Source of the DNA: Streptomyces sp. SCSIO 30461
Lineage (GTDB): Bacteria; Actinomycetota; Actinomycetes; Streptomycetales; Streptomycetaceae
Direction of reading: 5' to 3'
DNA: 64,000 nucleotides
Assembly (NCBI RefSeq): GCF_037023745.1
Contig: NZ_CP146101.1
Location: 4,828,001 to 4,892,000 of the forward strand
The position numbers and the translations under genes are program-made. The notes under the pieces were generated by a model. It saw only the letters and a list, made by a program, of their open reading frames with translations, had not been told where the DNA came from and did not search any database. Each line of letters starts with the position of its first letter. Positions within the stretch are counted from its first letter, which is position 1. Below, one piece after another: positions 8,138 to 18,400 of this stretch.

Positions 8138-10318
8138 GTGGGGCGTGGGGAGCGGGAGACGCTCGCGAAGGGAGCGCGACTGTATGAGGCGGCGCGGGCA
8201 GTGGCCGGCGACCATGACAGGGCGGTCGGGGCGGTACGGGAGGCTCTGAAGCCGATCCATGACGCCGAGGTGCGACGGGAGCTCGAGGCCATCCCCGTCG
8301 CCCGACTGCAGGAAGCCACCGAAGCGCGGCTGCGCCTGGGCATCGTGGAGAGGAGCGGACTGCGCACGGTAGGCCGTGTACTTCAGGCGGGGCCGTACCG
8401 GTTGCGGCAGATACCCGGTGTCGGGCAGGTCACGGTCGACCAGCTCCTCGCCGCCGCTCGAAGACTGGCCGACGCCGCGCACGAGAGCGTCGCCGTCCAC
8501 ATCGACGTGGACCGGCCGGAGCCGCGGACCACCGCCCTGGTCACAGCCCTGCACGTGCTGGTGGAGGCCGGCCCGGACGCCCGGCGCGCGGTCGACAGGG
8601 CCGCCGTCCTCTCGGCGCGACTGGGTCCGTTGCTGGCTGACGCTCAGCTGGTCGCCGGACGGTTCCGGACACTGCTCGCGGGCCAGGACAAGAGGGCCCG
8701 GGCGCTGGCGGCCGTCGCGGAGATCCGGTCGCTGCTGGACGAGGCGGATCAGGCCGGGGTGCCCGGGCTGTTCGCCCAGGCGTCGGTGGATCTGCTGCGG
8801 GGACCTTCGAGCGACGTCGCGGCCTGGGTCGACTTCGAACTCCGCTCCGCCGAGTACTACGGCCTGCTGGCGGGGATCTCCGGGCGGGTGACTGACTCGG
8901 CCGCCTCCGAGGGCTTCGTCCCGGACGAGATCGCCGAGCGGGTACGGACCCAGCGCCTCGACGACTCTCACCGGCGGGTCTCCCTGCGCGGCTACCAGGC
9001 GTTCGGTGCGCGCTTCGCCCTCGCTCAGCGCAAGGTGGTCCTCGGTGACGAGATGGGTCTCGGCAAGACCATCCAGGCGATAGCCGCGCTGACGCACCTG
9101 GCTGCCGAGGGGCAGAGCCACTTCATGGTCGTCTGCCCGGCGAGCGTGCTGGTGAACTGGACGCGGGAGATCGAAGCCCGCAGCACCTTGCGCGCCGCGC
9201 TTCTCCACGGCCCCGACCGGCACCTCGCGTTCGCCGACTGGAAGGGACGCGGCGGGGTCGCGGTGACCACCTTCGAAGCGCTGCGCGGGTTCCCTGCCCC
9301 GGGCGGCGGAGAAGTCGGGATGCTCGTGGTCGACGAGGCGCACTGTGTGAAGAACCCGAAGGCCCTGCGGTCCCAGGCGGTCGCCCAATGGGCGGAGCGC
9401 TGCGACCGTGCCCTCTTCATGACCGGTACCCCGATGGAGAACCGGGTCGCCGAGTTCCGCAACCTGGTCCGGATGCTCGACCCCGGCCTCGCCGAGTCCA
9501 TGGACGAGTGGGACGCATTGGCCACATCCGCTGCCTTCCGCAAGGCGGTCGCCCCGGTCTACCTGCGACGCAACCAGAAGGATGTGCTGAGGGAGCTCCC
9601 CAGCCTCCAGCAGACGGATGAGTGGGAGGAGTTGAGCGCCTCGGACGAGGACGCCTACTTCGAAGCCGTGCACGCCGGCAATTTCATGGCGATGCGCAGG
9701 GCCGCATACATGCGTCCCGAGAAGTCGGCCAAGCTGGGACGGCTCCAAGAGATCGTGCAGGAGGCCCGGGAGAACGGACAGAAGACGGTGGTCTTCTCCC
9801 ACTTCAAGGACGTGCTGGGCGTGGTGAAACAGGCGCTCGCCGACCAGCTCCCCGACGGCCCGGCGGTGTTCGGCCCGCTGACCGGAAGCGTCCCGGCTGG
9901 ACAGCGGCAGCGGCTCGTCGACGACTTCGCGGCAGCCTCGGGTCCCGCGGTGCTGCTGGCGCAGATCCAGGCGGCCGGTGTCGGTCTCAACATGCAGGCA
10001 GCCTCCGTCGTCATCATCTGCGAACCCCAGATCAAGCCGACCATCGAGCACCAGGCGGTGGCCCGTGCCCACCGCATGGGCCAGGTCAGGCCGGTACAGG
10101 TGCACCGCCTCCTCGCCACCGGCGGGGTGGACGAACGCGTGCGCGAGATGCTCGAGAGGAAGACGCGCCTGTTCGACGCGTATGTCCGCCGCAGCGCTGT
10201 GGCGGAGGCCACCCCGGACGCGGTCGACGCATCGGACGCCGAGATGGCGCGCCGGATCGTCGAGGAGGAACAGGCCCGCCTGGGCCTTACGGCCGGAGCG
10301 CCCCTGCGCCCTGAGTAG
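8138..10318 (+). CDS. SNF2/RapA-family DEAD-like helicase
   Basis: A 726-aa protein. GTG 8138 is preferred over GTG 8117 because AGAGGGGG lies just ahead. Residues ~1-270 are a helical N-terminal part with a helix-hairpin-helix (LRQIPGVGQVTVDQLLAAAR). The SNF2 ATPase follows: GYQAFGARFALAQRKVVLGD, Walker A DEMGLGKTIQ, Walker B DEAHCVKNPKA, motif III TGTPMEN, then the C-lobe with KTVVFSHFKDVLGVV, QIQAAGVGLNMQAA and QAVARAHRMGQVRPVQVHRL. All ATPase motifs look intact. SNF2 proteins translocate on double-stranded DNA to move or strip bound proteins. No methylase, nuclease or phospholipase partner is adjacent, so a defence role is not supported by context. Confidence 0.9.
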   Translation: MGRGERETLAKGARLYEAARAVAGDHDRAVGAVREALKPIHDAEVRRELEAIPVARLQEATEARLRLGIVERSGLRTVGRVLQAGPYRLRQIPGVGQVTVDQLLAAARRLADAAHESVAVHIDVDRPEPRTTALVTALHVLVEAGPDARRAVDRAAVLSARLGPLLADAQLVAGRFRTLLAGQDKRARALAAVAEIRSLLDEADQAGVPGLFAQASVDLLRGPSSDVAAWVDFELRSAEYYGLLAGISGRVTDSAASEGFVPDEIAERVRTQRLDDSHRRVSLRGYQAFGARFALAQRKVVLGDEMGLGKTIQAIAALTHLAAEGQSHFMVVCPASVLVNWTREIEARSTLRAALLHGPDRHLAFADWKGRGGVAVTTFEALRGFPAPGGGEVGMLVVDEAHCVKNPKALRSQAVAQWAERCDRALFMTGTPMENRVAEFRNLVRMLDPGLAESMDEWDALATSAAFRKAVAPVYLRRNQKDVLRELPSLQQTDEWEELSASDEDAYFEAVHAGNFMAMRRAAYMRPEKSAKLGRLQEIVQEARENGQKTVVFSHFKDVLGVVKQALADQLPDGPAVFGPLTGSVPAGQRQRLVDDFAAASGPAVLLAQIQAAGVGLNMQAASVVIICEPQIKPTIEHQAVARAHRMGQVRPVQVHRLLATGGVDERVREMLERKTRLFDAYVRRSAVAEATPDAVDASDAEMARRIVEEEQARLGLTAGAPLRPE

Positions 10319-10618
10319 CCGGACCGGATGGCCGCCGCCGTGTCGAACCGTCACGCCCCCTCCTCGCCACGACACCGGCGGCACCGCCGACCGCGGGAGA
10401 CCCGCGTGTTCACACGTGGGCGGAGTCAGGGCGTGTGTGCCGTCCACCGAGGCGTGTCGGGGGTCTGGTCGGCGATGGAGGAATCGACGTTGCTTTTGCG
10501 GATGGGAGGTTCTGGTGTGCTGCGCTGAACTCACCACAGGGGAAGTCCCCGGCGATGGTCCGCACCCGGATCGGTCCGGCGTCCCGCGGTGTGATAAGTC
10601 GCCGACGGGGTCCACCGG

Positions 10619-11308
10619 GTGGATGGCGTGGTGATTCGGGCCGACAGCGGCCGCACGTCCCGCAGGTCGGTACTGCGTACGCGCGTCCTGGGGACATGGA
10701 TGTTCCTGGCCGCGTGCTGTGCGTTGTCCGCTGCGTTTGTGGTGCTGGTCAGAACCGCCGGTGCGGTGGACGACCTCAGTCGCTACCGGAGTGCCACGGC
10801 CTGCGAGCAGGGTGCCGCGTGGGCCGATGGTGACTGTGTCCGCACCGCGCGGTACACGGTGACCGAGCGGCATGAGCGTAGGCGGGGGAAGGACATGGTG
10901 CGTTCTGTGCGTTTGGCCGGTGCCGACGGGACCGGCGGTCGGGCGGGGTTCGACAGCGCCGGGCCCGTCTTCCGTCATCTTCGGGTGGGCGACCAGGTGC
11001 TGGGGGAGTTCTGGCGCGGCGAGGTCGTGTCGGTGCGGCACGGGGCCGCCGTCCAGCGGACCGAGGCTTCTCCCGTGGATAAACCGCTGTTCCTCGCCGG
11101 GTTCGGGTTCGTGCTGGTCGGTACGGTGTGCTGGGCGGTAACGGCCGGGTGGTGCCGCCTCCGCCATCCCGTCCCCTGCGACACCCCGCACCGGACCGCG
11201 AAGATGGCGTGGATGGCCTCTGGGGGCGTGGGTCTCGCTACCACGGCTGCTCTGGTCTACCTCGACGTCCCAGGCGAGTGGATCTGGCTGCTACCGCCTT
11301 GGCGGTGA
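10619..11308 (+). CDS. Membrane protein of unknown function
   Basis: A 229-aa protein with an N-terminal helix (GTWMFLAACCALSAAFVVLV), an extracytoplasmic ~110-residue domain containing a Cys pair (SATACEQGAAWADGDCVRTA) and a beta-rich stretch (HLRVGDQVLGEFWRGEVVSV), then two more helices (LFLAGFGFVLVGTVCWAVTA and VGLATTAALVYLDV). The pattern resembles DUF3592-like proteins that carry a small beta domain between helices. The start (GTG 10619) is uncertain; GTG 10631 is in frame. The 300 bp before it hold no gene I can support. Confidence 0.6.
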   Translation: MDGVVIRADSGRTSRRSVLRTRVLGTWMFLAACCALSAAFVVLVRTAGAVDDLSRYRSATACEQGAAWADGDCVRTARYTVTERHERRRGKDMVRSVRLAGADGTGGRAGFDSAGPVFRHLRVGDQVLGEFWRGEVVSVRHGAAVQRTEASPVDKPLFLAGFGFVLVGTVCWAVTAGWCRLRHPVPCDTPHRTAKMAWMASGGVGLATTAALVYLDVPGEWIWLLPPWR

Positions 11309-11819
11309 CCACCGCACTGGCCGCGGCCGGACGGACCCGCGCATGCGGTCGACTGCGGCGGGTCGATGGCTCATGAGGATCGCGTCCGGCCAAGCGGTGC
11401 ACCAGCGATCCTTGCCGGGGCGGTCTCGGGGCTTGTCCCTCGCAGGGGAGCCGATGGCCATCTCCACCGCCCCTGCAGACTGACGTACCGTCAGGGAGAT
11501 GGGTGCCGCAGGCGGCCCGACCGTCGTACGCCAGGCCCCCCGGGCCGCGCACCGAGCCCGTCGTCGTGACCTTGTCCAGCCCGGGACGACGAGATCAGGA
11601 ACCGATCCCACCGTGGGGCCGGTGCCGACCCCGCCAGCGAGCCGGAAGGCGTGCCACGTACACGTCTCTACCGGCCGCCGTCTATCCACAAAGCGACAGT
11701 CGAGCGCACGTTCTCGGATAGCGCCTCGACCGGTCTGCTCCGTAGGTTCTCAAGAGGCCCACCCATCTCAAGGAGGTCGGGCCACCCGCCACCCGAACGA
11801 TCCGCAAGGTAGTGCGCAC
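11309..11819. other. Intergenic stretch with one palindrome (11480-11494)
   Basis: No credible gene in about 510 bp. CTGACGTACCGTCAG at 11480-11494 is an inverted repeat (6-bp arms, 3-bp spacer), the kind of site bound by TetR-type dimers; no TetR gene is present nearby. An AAGGAGG motif sits at 11770, about 45 bp before the next start. Confidence 0.4.
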
Positions 11820-12188
11820 GTGAACCGATCCTCACCCGGCATCCGTACCCTCGTTGCCGTCGCCTGCCTTCTGCCGGCGACGGCAGCCTGCAGCGCGCCC
11901 CCCGAGTGCGGGTCCGCCGCCGCGGCCTTCGCCCGCTACCAGGCCGAGGTCGCGGACGCCACCAGCCCCGGTGCTCTTGCCGCGGCGAGCCACGACTTGG
12001 GCAGCACACTCGGCCGCCTGGCTGACACCGCGGAGGATGAGACCAAGCCCGCCCTGCGGGAGATGTCGGCAGCCTGGCGCAGTGTTTCCATCGACGCCTC
12101 CGACCCGGTCGCCGCTTCCAGGGAGGTATCCCAACTCGCTCCCCTAGCGGAACGGGATGCCCGCCGCATCGCCCAGGTCTGCTCCTGA
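11820..12188 (+). CDS. Small predicted lipoprotein
   Basis: A 122-aa protein from GTG 11820. The N-terminus is a lipoprotein-like signal (TLVAVACLLPATAAC), with cleavage expected before the Cys at about residue 21, though the lipobox is weak (T-A-A-C). The mature part is a helical domain, EVADATSPGALAAASHDLGS and LREMSAAWRSVSI, with a second Cys near the end (RRIAQVCS). It precedes the giant RHS gene in the same direction by 240 bp. The function is not recognisable. Confidence 0.6.
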   Translation: MNRSSPGIRTLVAVACLLPATAACSAPPECGSAAAAFARYQAEVADATSPGALAAASHDLGSTLGRLADTAEDETKPALREMSAAWRSVSIDASDPVAASREVSQLAPLAERDARRIAQVCS

Positions 12189-12430
12189 CGCACCTCGCCT
12201 CTTCCCCCCGGACCCCTGCCCAACGGACGGGCGGGACGAGGCCGACACGGCCTCACGGACCCACGCACAGCCGATGAAGAGGCTTCCTTGCAGGCCAGGG
12301 GCATCGGAGCCCGCGCCCGCATCTGCTCCGTTCCCGACGGATCCTCTTCCCACCCCAGTCGGACCCTCGCGCACGTCCTGCGACCACCGTCGCATCCAAC
12401 TCGCGGTCATCGCCCTCTGAAAGGACGCAT

Positions 12431-15400
12431 ATGTCGTCTCACAGACCCGCGCCACCCCCTCAAGGGGGGAGCCCGGCATCGCACACCCCGCGCGCCGGGT
12501 CCCCTTCACCCGCGGCAAGGCGGGGAAGGCGACGAGGACGGATCACGGTCGCTCTGATCGCCTCCTTCGCCGCCCTGGTCACCTCGATCCAGCTGGCGCC
12601 TGCCACGAGTTGGGCCGCGGCCGGGGGAGACACCCCTCCTGCGCCGCCGAGGAACTTCGGCTACAAGACGAAGACCTTCCAGCCGGCCGATCCAGCCGGA
12701 TATCTTCCGGGCGAGTTGGAGGTCTCGCCCACGGGCGAGGCGACCTACACGGTGCCGCTCACCGTCCCGGACGGCCCTGGCAAGACGACTCCGACCCTGA
12801 AGCTGACGTACTCCAGCCGCAGCGGCAACGGCCTGCTCGGCAAGGGCTGGTCGATCAGCGGCCTGTCGAGCATCAACCGCTGCGGCAGGAAGTTCTCCAC
12901 CGAGGGCAAGCAGACCGGCGTCCACTTCCAGGACAAGGACGGCACCGACTGGGACGCCGACCGCTTCTGCCTGGACGGCCAGAAACTCATGGCCGTCAAC
13001 GGCGACTACGGGGCCTCCGGCACCGAGTACCGGACCGAGAAGGAGACCTTCACCAAGGTGGTCTCCCATGACAGCGACGACTCCGGACCCCGCTGGTTCC
13101 AGGTGTGGACCCGCGACGGACGGATCCGCGAATACCGGATGCAGACCGCCGCACGCATGTCCGCCGACAAGGACGCCTACCACACCGCCACAGCCACGAC
13201 CGTACGACCGGCATGGCTGCTGACCCGCGAGAGCGACCGCTCCGGCAACAGCATCGACTACACCTACACCTACGACAAAGCCCCCTTCGACAGCGTCGCC
13301 GACGACCTCAGCCTGCAACTCCTCCCCGACGAGATCCGCTACTCCACCCCCCAGGGGAACACCCGTCGGCGGTACGTGAAGTTCCAGTACGAAGATCGCC
13401 CGGACGACAAGGGCTTCGCCTGGCAATCCGGCGTACGCCAGCACCTGCACAAGCGCCTGGCAGCCGTCGAGATGCACGGACCCAATCCCGACACCACGCA
13501 ACTGCTGTGGAGCTACCGCCTCGACTACGAGACCGGCCAGTGGTCCAAGCACAGCCGCCTGTCCTCCGTCCAGAAGTGCGGCCACCGCGGCGGCTGCCTG
13601 TGGAAGAAGAAGTTCAGCTACAGCGACCAGGAGTCCGCCCCCTTCAAGGTGGAGAAGGTCGTGGACGAGTTCTTTCCCGACGGGACGGACGACCTCCCCT
13701 TCCAGCCCATGGTGAGACCCGTTGACATGTCAGGTGACGGTGCGGACGACCTGGCCTTCTCCGACGGCAGGGCGGCGTGGTTTGGGAAAGAAGAACTTAC
13801 CTTCAAGTGGGGAGAAAAGGCTGAAACCGGCTCGGTGAGCCCTGTGTCCAGCATGGCATGGCCTATGGTCTCCGGCTTCGGAAACGCAGCCGACGTTGAA
13901 TATGACATGGCGTCAAGCCGACCGGTGGACCTCAACGCTGACGGGCAGATCGAGTTTGTTGTCCGAAGGCGTGCGTCCGAGGATGAAATCAACGGGACCT
14001 TCGACCTCGTTCAGTGGGACATGCTGTTCCGCAAGCCGGCTTCCTCGGTTAAGGGTTTCGATAAGTTCAGCCTCCCGAAAGCCGATTCCGTCGACTTCGG
14101 GGACCTCAACGGTGATGGGCTCCCCGATATGATCTGGAGCAAGGCCGACGAGGACCATTCGCGGACGTGGAGATTCCAGATCAACGAGGGGACGAAATTC
14201 TCCAGTTCTCGAGTCCTTCCACTCCAGGGGAGCAATAAGCGCCTGTCCTTCGTGGACGTGGATGGGGACGGGCGGATCGACATCAACGACGGAACGCGGG
14301 TCGTCGGGCTGAGAGACGACGGATCGATCCGCAACGACCCCGCGGGCAAGCGATACCCGGTGCCCGCCACTCCGCTTCCCGACTCCACCCCTCTCGCGAC
14401 AGCCCCTGACACGCTCGTGTGGGGCGATGTCAACGGCGACGGCCTGCTGGACGCGGCGTCGGTTCACTGGACGGACGAAGATGGAGTAAGCGAGATACGC
14501 GTCCGCTACAGCACAGGTGCAGGTTTCGGGCCGGCTGTACGCCTTTCCGTGCTTCCCGAATTCCCGCAAGCCCGCTGGGGGCCAGAACGAGACATGGGGG
14601 TGCGCGTCGCGGACATGGACCGCGACGGCCGGGACGATTTCGTCATCTTCCACGGCAAGACCGAGTCCAATCCGTGGGGGGAGAACTATGCGGGCATCAC
14701 GATTCTGTACGCGACGGGCGCTCGCAAGCAGTTGACCGATGCTGCCACGTCCTTCCGCGGCTGGAGGCTTTCCCAGCTCGGGGATTTCGACGGCGACGGC
14801 TGGACCGATATCGTCACCTACGACGATGGCGGCCTGGACGTGCTCACCAACGGCGGCCAGGCGGTGGATCTGCTGACCGAGGTGTCCGACGAGCACAGCT
14901 CCTGGCCTCGGGAGAAGATCACCTACGCCACGGAGTGGTCCAGTCAGCCACGTGCCGTGAACGCGGCGCCCGGCGCCTACCCGACGGTGCCGTTGCGTCA
15001 ACGCGGGATGATGTTCGCGCGGAAGGTCGAGTCCCGCGCGCACTGGTTGCATCCGGCGAGCGCGGAGCTGGATGCGTCGAAGACGCGGGTCATGGAGTAC
15101 TCGTACGAGAACCCGATGCTGGATCTCCGCGGCCGCGGGTTCCTGGGATTCGGCAGTGTGCGTGTGTGGGATTCCCAGCGCCCTTCGGAGACGGTGACCG
15201 AGTACGACAACCTCACGCGTGTGAGTGGAAAGTACTACCCGTTCGCCCAGGTGCCGCGCACGGTCACCACGGCCACGCCGATCCTGGACGGTGATCGGAA
15301 GATAAAGAATCCGGGTGAGGCGAACGCCCGCGTGACCCGGACCACCTTCACGTACGCCGTCAACAACTCGGGCGGCAAGACCTACTGGACGCACCCGGCC

Positions 15401-18400
15401 GACAGCGCGCTGGACGGAGAATCCGGCAGCAAGAAGTACAACAAGAAGGTCGAGGAGTGGGAGCAGCCGGTCACGATCGACTGGAACCTGGACGATGAAC
15501 GCAGTCCCGCTCCCCGCACCCACATCTACGACGTGAGTTGGCTGCCGGCTGCCCACGACTTTGCCCGGGTGACCTACTACGCGAGCGACACCGACGGGTG
15601 GGGGAACGTCCGCAAGAGCCAGCGCAGGACCGAGAACGCCGAGGCCTCCAAGCGCGGGGTGACCGAGGAGATGGCCACCGACTACGAAACCCGGGTCGGC
15701 GACTGGCTGCTGGGTCTGCCCACGAAGACCGCTACCACCCGGATCGAGGCCGACGACACCCCGGACAAGCCCCATCGCACCACCCGTACCGTCGAGCACG
15801 ACTACGACGACGCGGGCCGGCCGACCACGACGTGGGTGGAGAGGGGCAACCCCGACCCCGGGGTCCGCCGCACCACCACCACCACCTATGGCGACCAGGG
15901 CGAAGTGCGGCACGTCAAGGACGAGTCCCCCGGCGCTCCGGCCCGGTCGACGCACCACGAGTACGCGCCGCTTCTGGGCCCGGATGAGAAGATCTACCCG
16001 TCCCAGGTGTGGTCCTCGCACGACAAGGCCGAGTACCGGCCCAGCACCTGGACCATCACCCATCCCGGCTTCGGCGTGCCGTTGGCGGAGATGGACGCCA
16101 ACGGCGTGGAGACCTCGACCCACTACGACGACCTGGGACGTGTCGTCCGCAGCCGGCCCGCCGGACAGACGCCCGTGGCCACCTCGTACGCCGCCCACTC
16201 CGACAGCTACCAGGGTGTCAGCGGTGTGGAGACCACGACCGAGCGCGGACAGGAGAAGAGCCGGATCGTCACCGACGCGCTGGGCCGCACGGTCGCCACC
16301 CTGAACCAGGGCTTCGACGGCGCCCTGCTGCAAACGGACACCCTCTACGACAGGCTCGGCCGCGTCGAGCTGGTCTCGAGGCCCCACCCGGCGAACCAGT
16401 CCCCGTCGAAGTGGACCAAGAACGTCCGCGACTCCCTGGACCGGCTGCTGACCACCACGGGCCCGGACGGGAGAACCGTCCGCAACACCCACACCTTCTT
16501 CGAGACACGCACCTTCGACGCGGAGAACAACGAACGCCGCATCACCACGGACCTGGACGGGCGCACCGTCTCCAGCGTGAACATCAAGGGCCACGACGGC
16601 AAGGACGTGCCCACGGCCTACCAGTACGAGCCGTTCGACGTCCAGGAGAAGGTCACCGCACCCGGCAACCGGGTCACCGTCAGAGAGTTCGACACCCTGG
16701 GCCGGGCCACCCGCGTCACCGAACCCAACACCGGAACCACCGGCGTCGCCTACAACGGCTTCGGCGACCCCACCCGCCAGTCCCGCTCCGAGGACGGCGG
16801 CATCGGACGCACCTACACCTACGACGACCTGGGCCGTAAGACCGCCGTGGTCGACTACGCCAACCACGGCGCGGACACCGCTGCCACCACCACCTGGGAA
16901 TGGGACAGCAGCCCGCACGGCATCGGCAAGCTCGCCAGCACCACCAGCCCCGATGACGTCACCACCGCCTACCGATACGACTCCTACAGCCGGGTGGCCG
17001 GAACCGACTACACCGACCCGGCCGGGACTGTCTACAGCGTCGACCAGACCTACACCCCCGACACCGGCAAGACGGCGACCCTCGTCTACCCCGCGGCCGA
17101 GGACGGCCGACGACTCACGATCAAGAACACCTACAACCCCTACGGGCATCTGACGTCGATCGCCGACGCCACACCGGGCGGAACGCCCGTCCCAGTCCTC
17201 AGAAACCTGTGGACGGTCAAGTCCCGTACCGACGACCTGGCTTTGGAACACGGCACCCTCGGCCAACAGGACACCTTCGGCGACGAGGCCGACGTCGAAC
17301 GCGCCTACGAACCCGGCAGCGGCCGCCTCAAGAGCATCACCGTCACCCGCGGTGAAGACACCCCGGTCATGGACCTGCACTACACCTACTACGGCAACGG
17401 ACTCACCAAGACCCGCGTCGACGACCGCAACCACCGCAAGGAGAGCTTCACCTACGACCCCATGGCCCGGCTCACCGACTGGACCCTGGCCACCCACACC
17501 GACGACGCCACCTCTGCCGACGTCGGCGGCCGCACCGTCCGCTACGGCTACACCATCGGCGGCGACCTCACCCAGGTCTCCATCAATGGCGACATCGTCG
17601 AGGCCAACAGCTACACCGACCCCTCCCACCCCGACGCCGTCACCGGCTACGCCGGCCCCACCCGAGTCGGCGCCTACACCTACGACGCTCTCGGCCGCCA
17701 GAAGACGGGCGCCGGACGGACCTGGAGCTACCGCTCCCTGAACCTCCTGCCCTCCACCATCACCGCCGGCGACACCAAGTGGAGGTTCACCTACGACGCC
17801 GACGGAAGCCGCTTCTCCAAGTCCGACGGCACCCACACCACCACCTACATCGGCGGCATCTACGAAAAGCGTCAGAAGGGCGACAAGGCAAGCCACATCT
17901 ACCACGTCAGCGGGCCCGACGGACCCGTCGCCGAGATCGCCTACGCCGCGGGGAGCAAGCCGCAGGTCACCTACACCCAGCCCGACGCCCTCGGCAGCAC
18001 CTCCGCCGTCATCGCCCCGGGCGGGCAAGTGAGCACCACCTTCTACGAGCCCTTCGGGCACACCACCGAAGCGGACGGCGCACCCACCACCGGCCCGACC
18101 GGCGGTGTCAGGCGCGGATTCACCGGGCACGAGCACGACTCCGACCTCGGCCTGATCAACATGAAGGGCCGCCTCTACGACCCCGCCACCCGCAGGTTCA
18201 CCACCCCCGACCCCGTCAACGGCAACCCGCTGTTCGGCCAGCGGTGGAACCCCTACAGCTACGTCAACAACAACCCCCTCAACAGCACCGACCCCACCGG
18301 CTACGACCCCAGCCTCGGGGAGAGCGGCAACGGGCCGGGCTTCGAAATCCCGGACATCGAGATCCCGGAAATTGAGACTCCAGATGTGTCGGCATCCACG

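Noticed and set aside
7700-11191. 1163-codon open frame on the minus strand
   Set aside because: It lies antisense to the SNF2 helicase and membrane-protein genes; codon pattern and lack of any domain show it is a high-GC shadow frame.
13913-18136. 1407-codon minus-strand open frame inside the RHS gene
   Set aside because: Antisense shadow of the repeat region; Val/Gly-rich with no domain.
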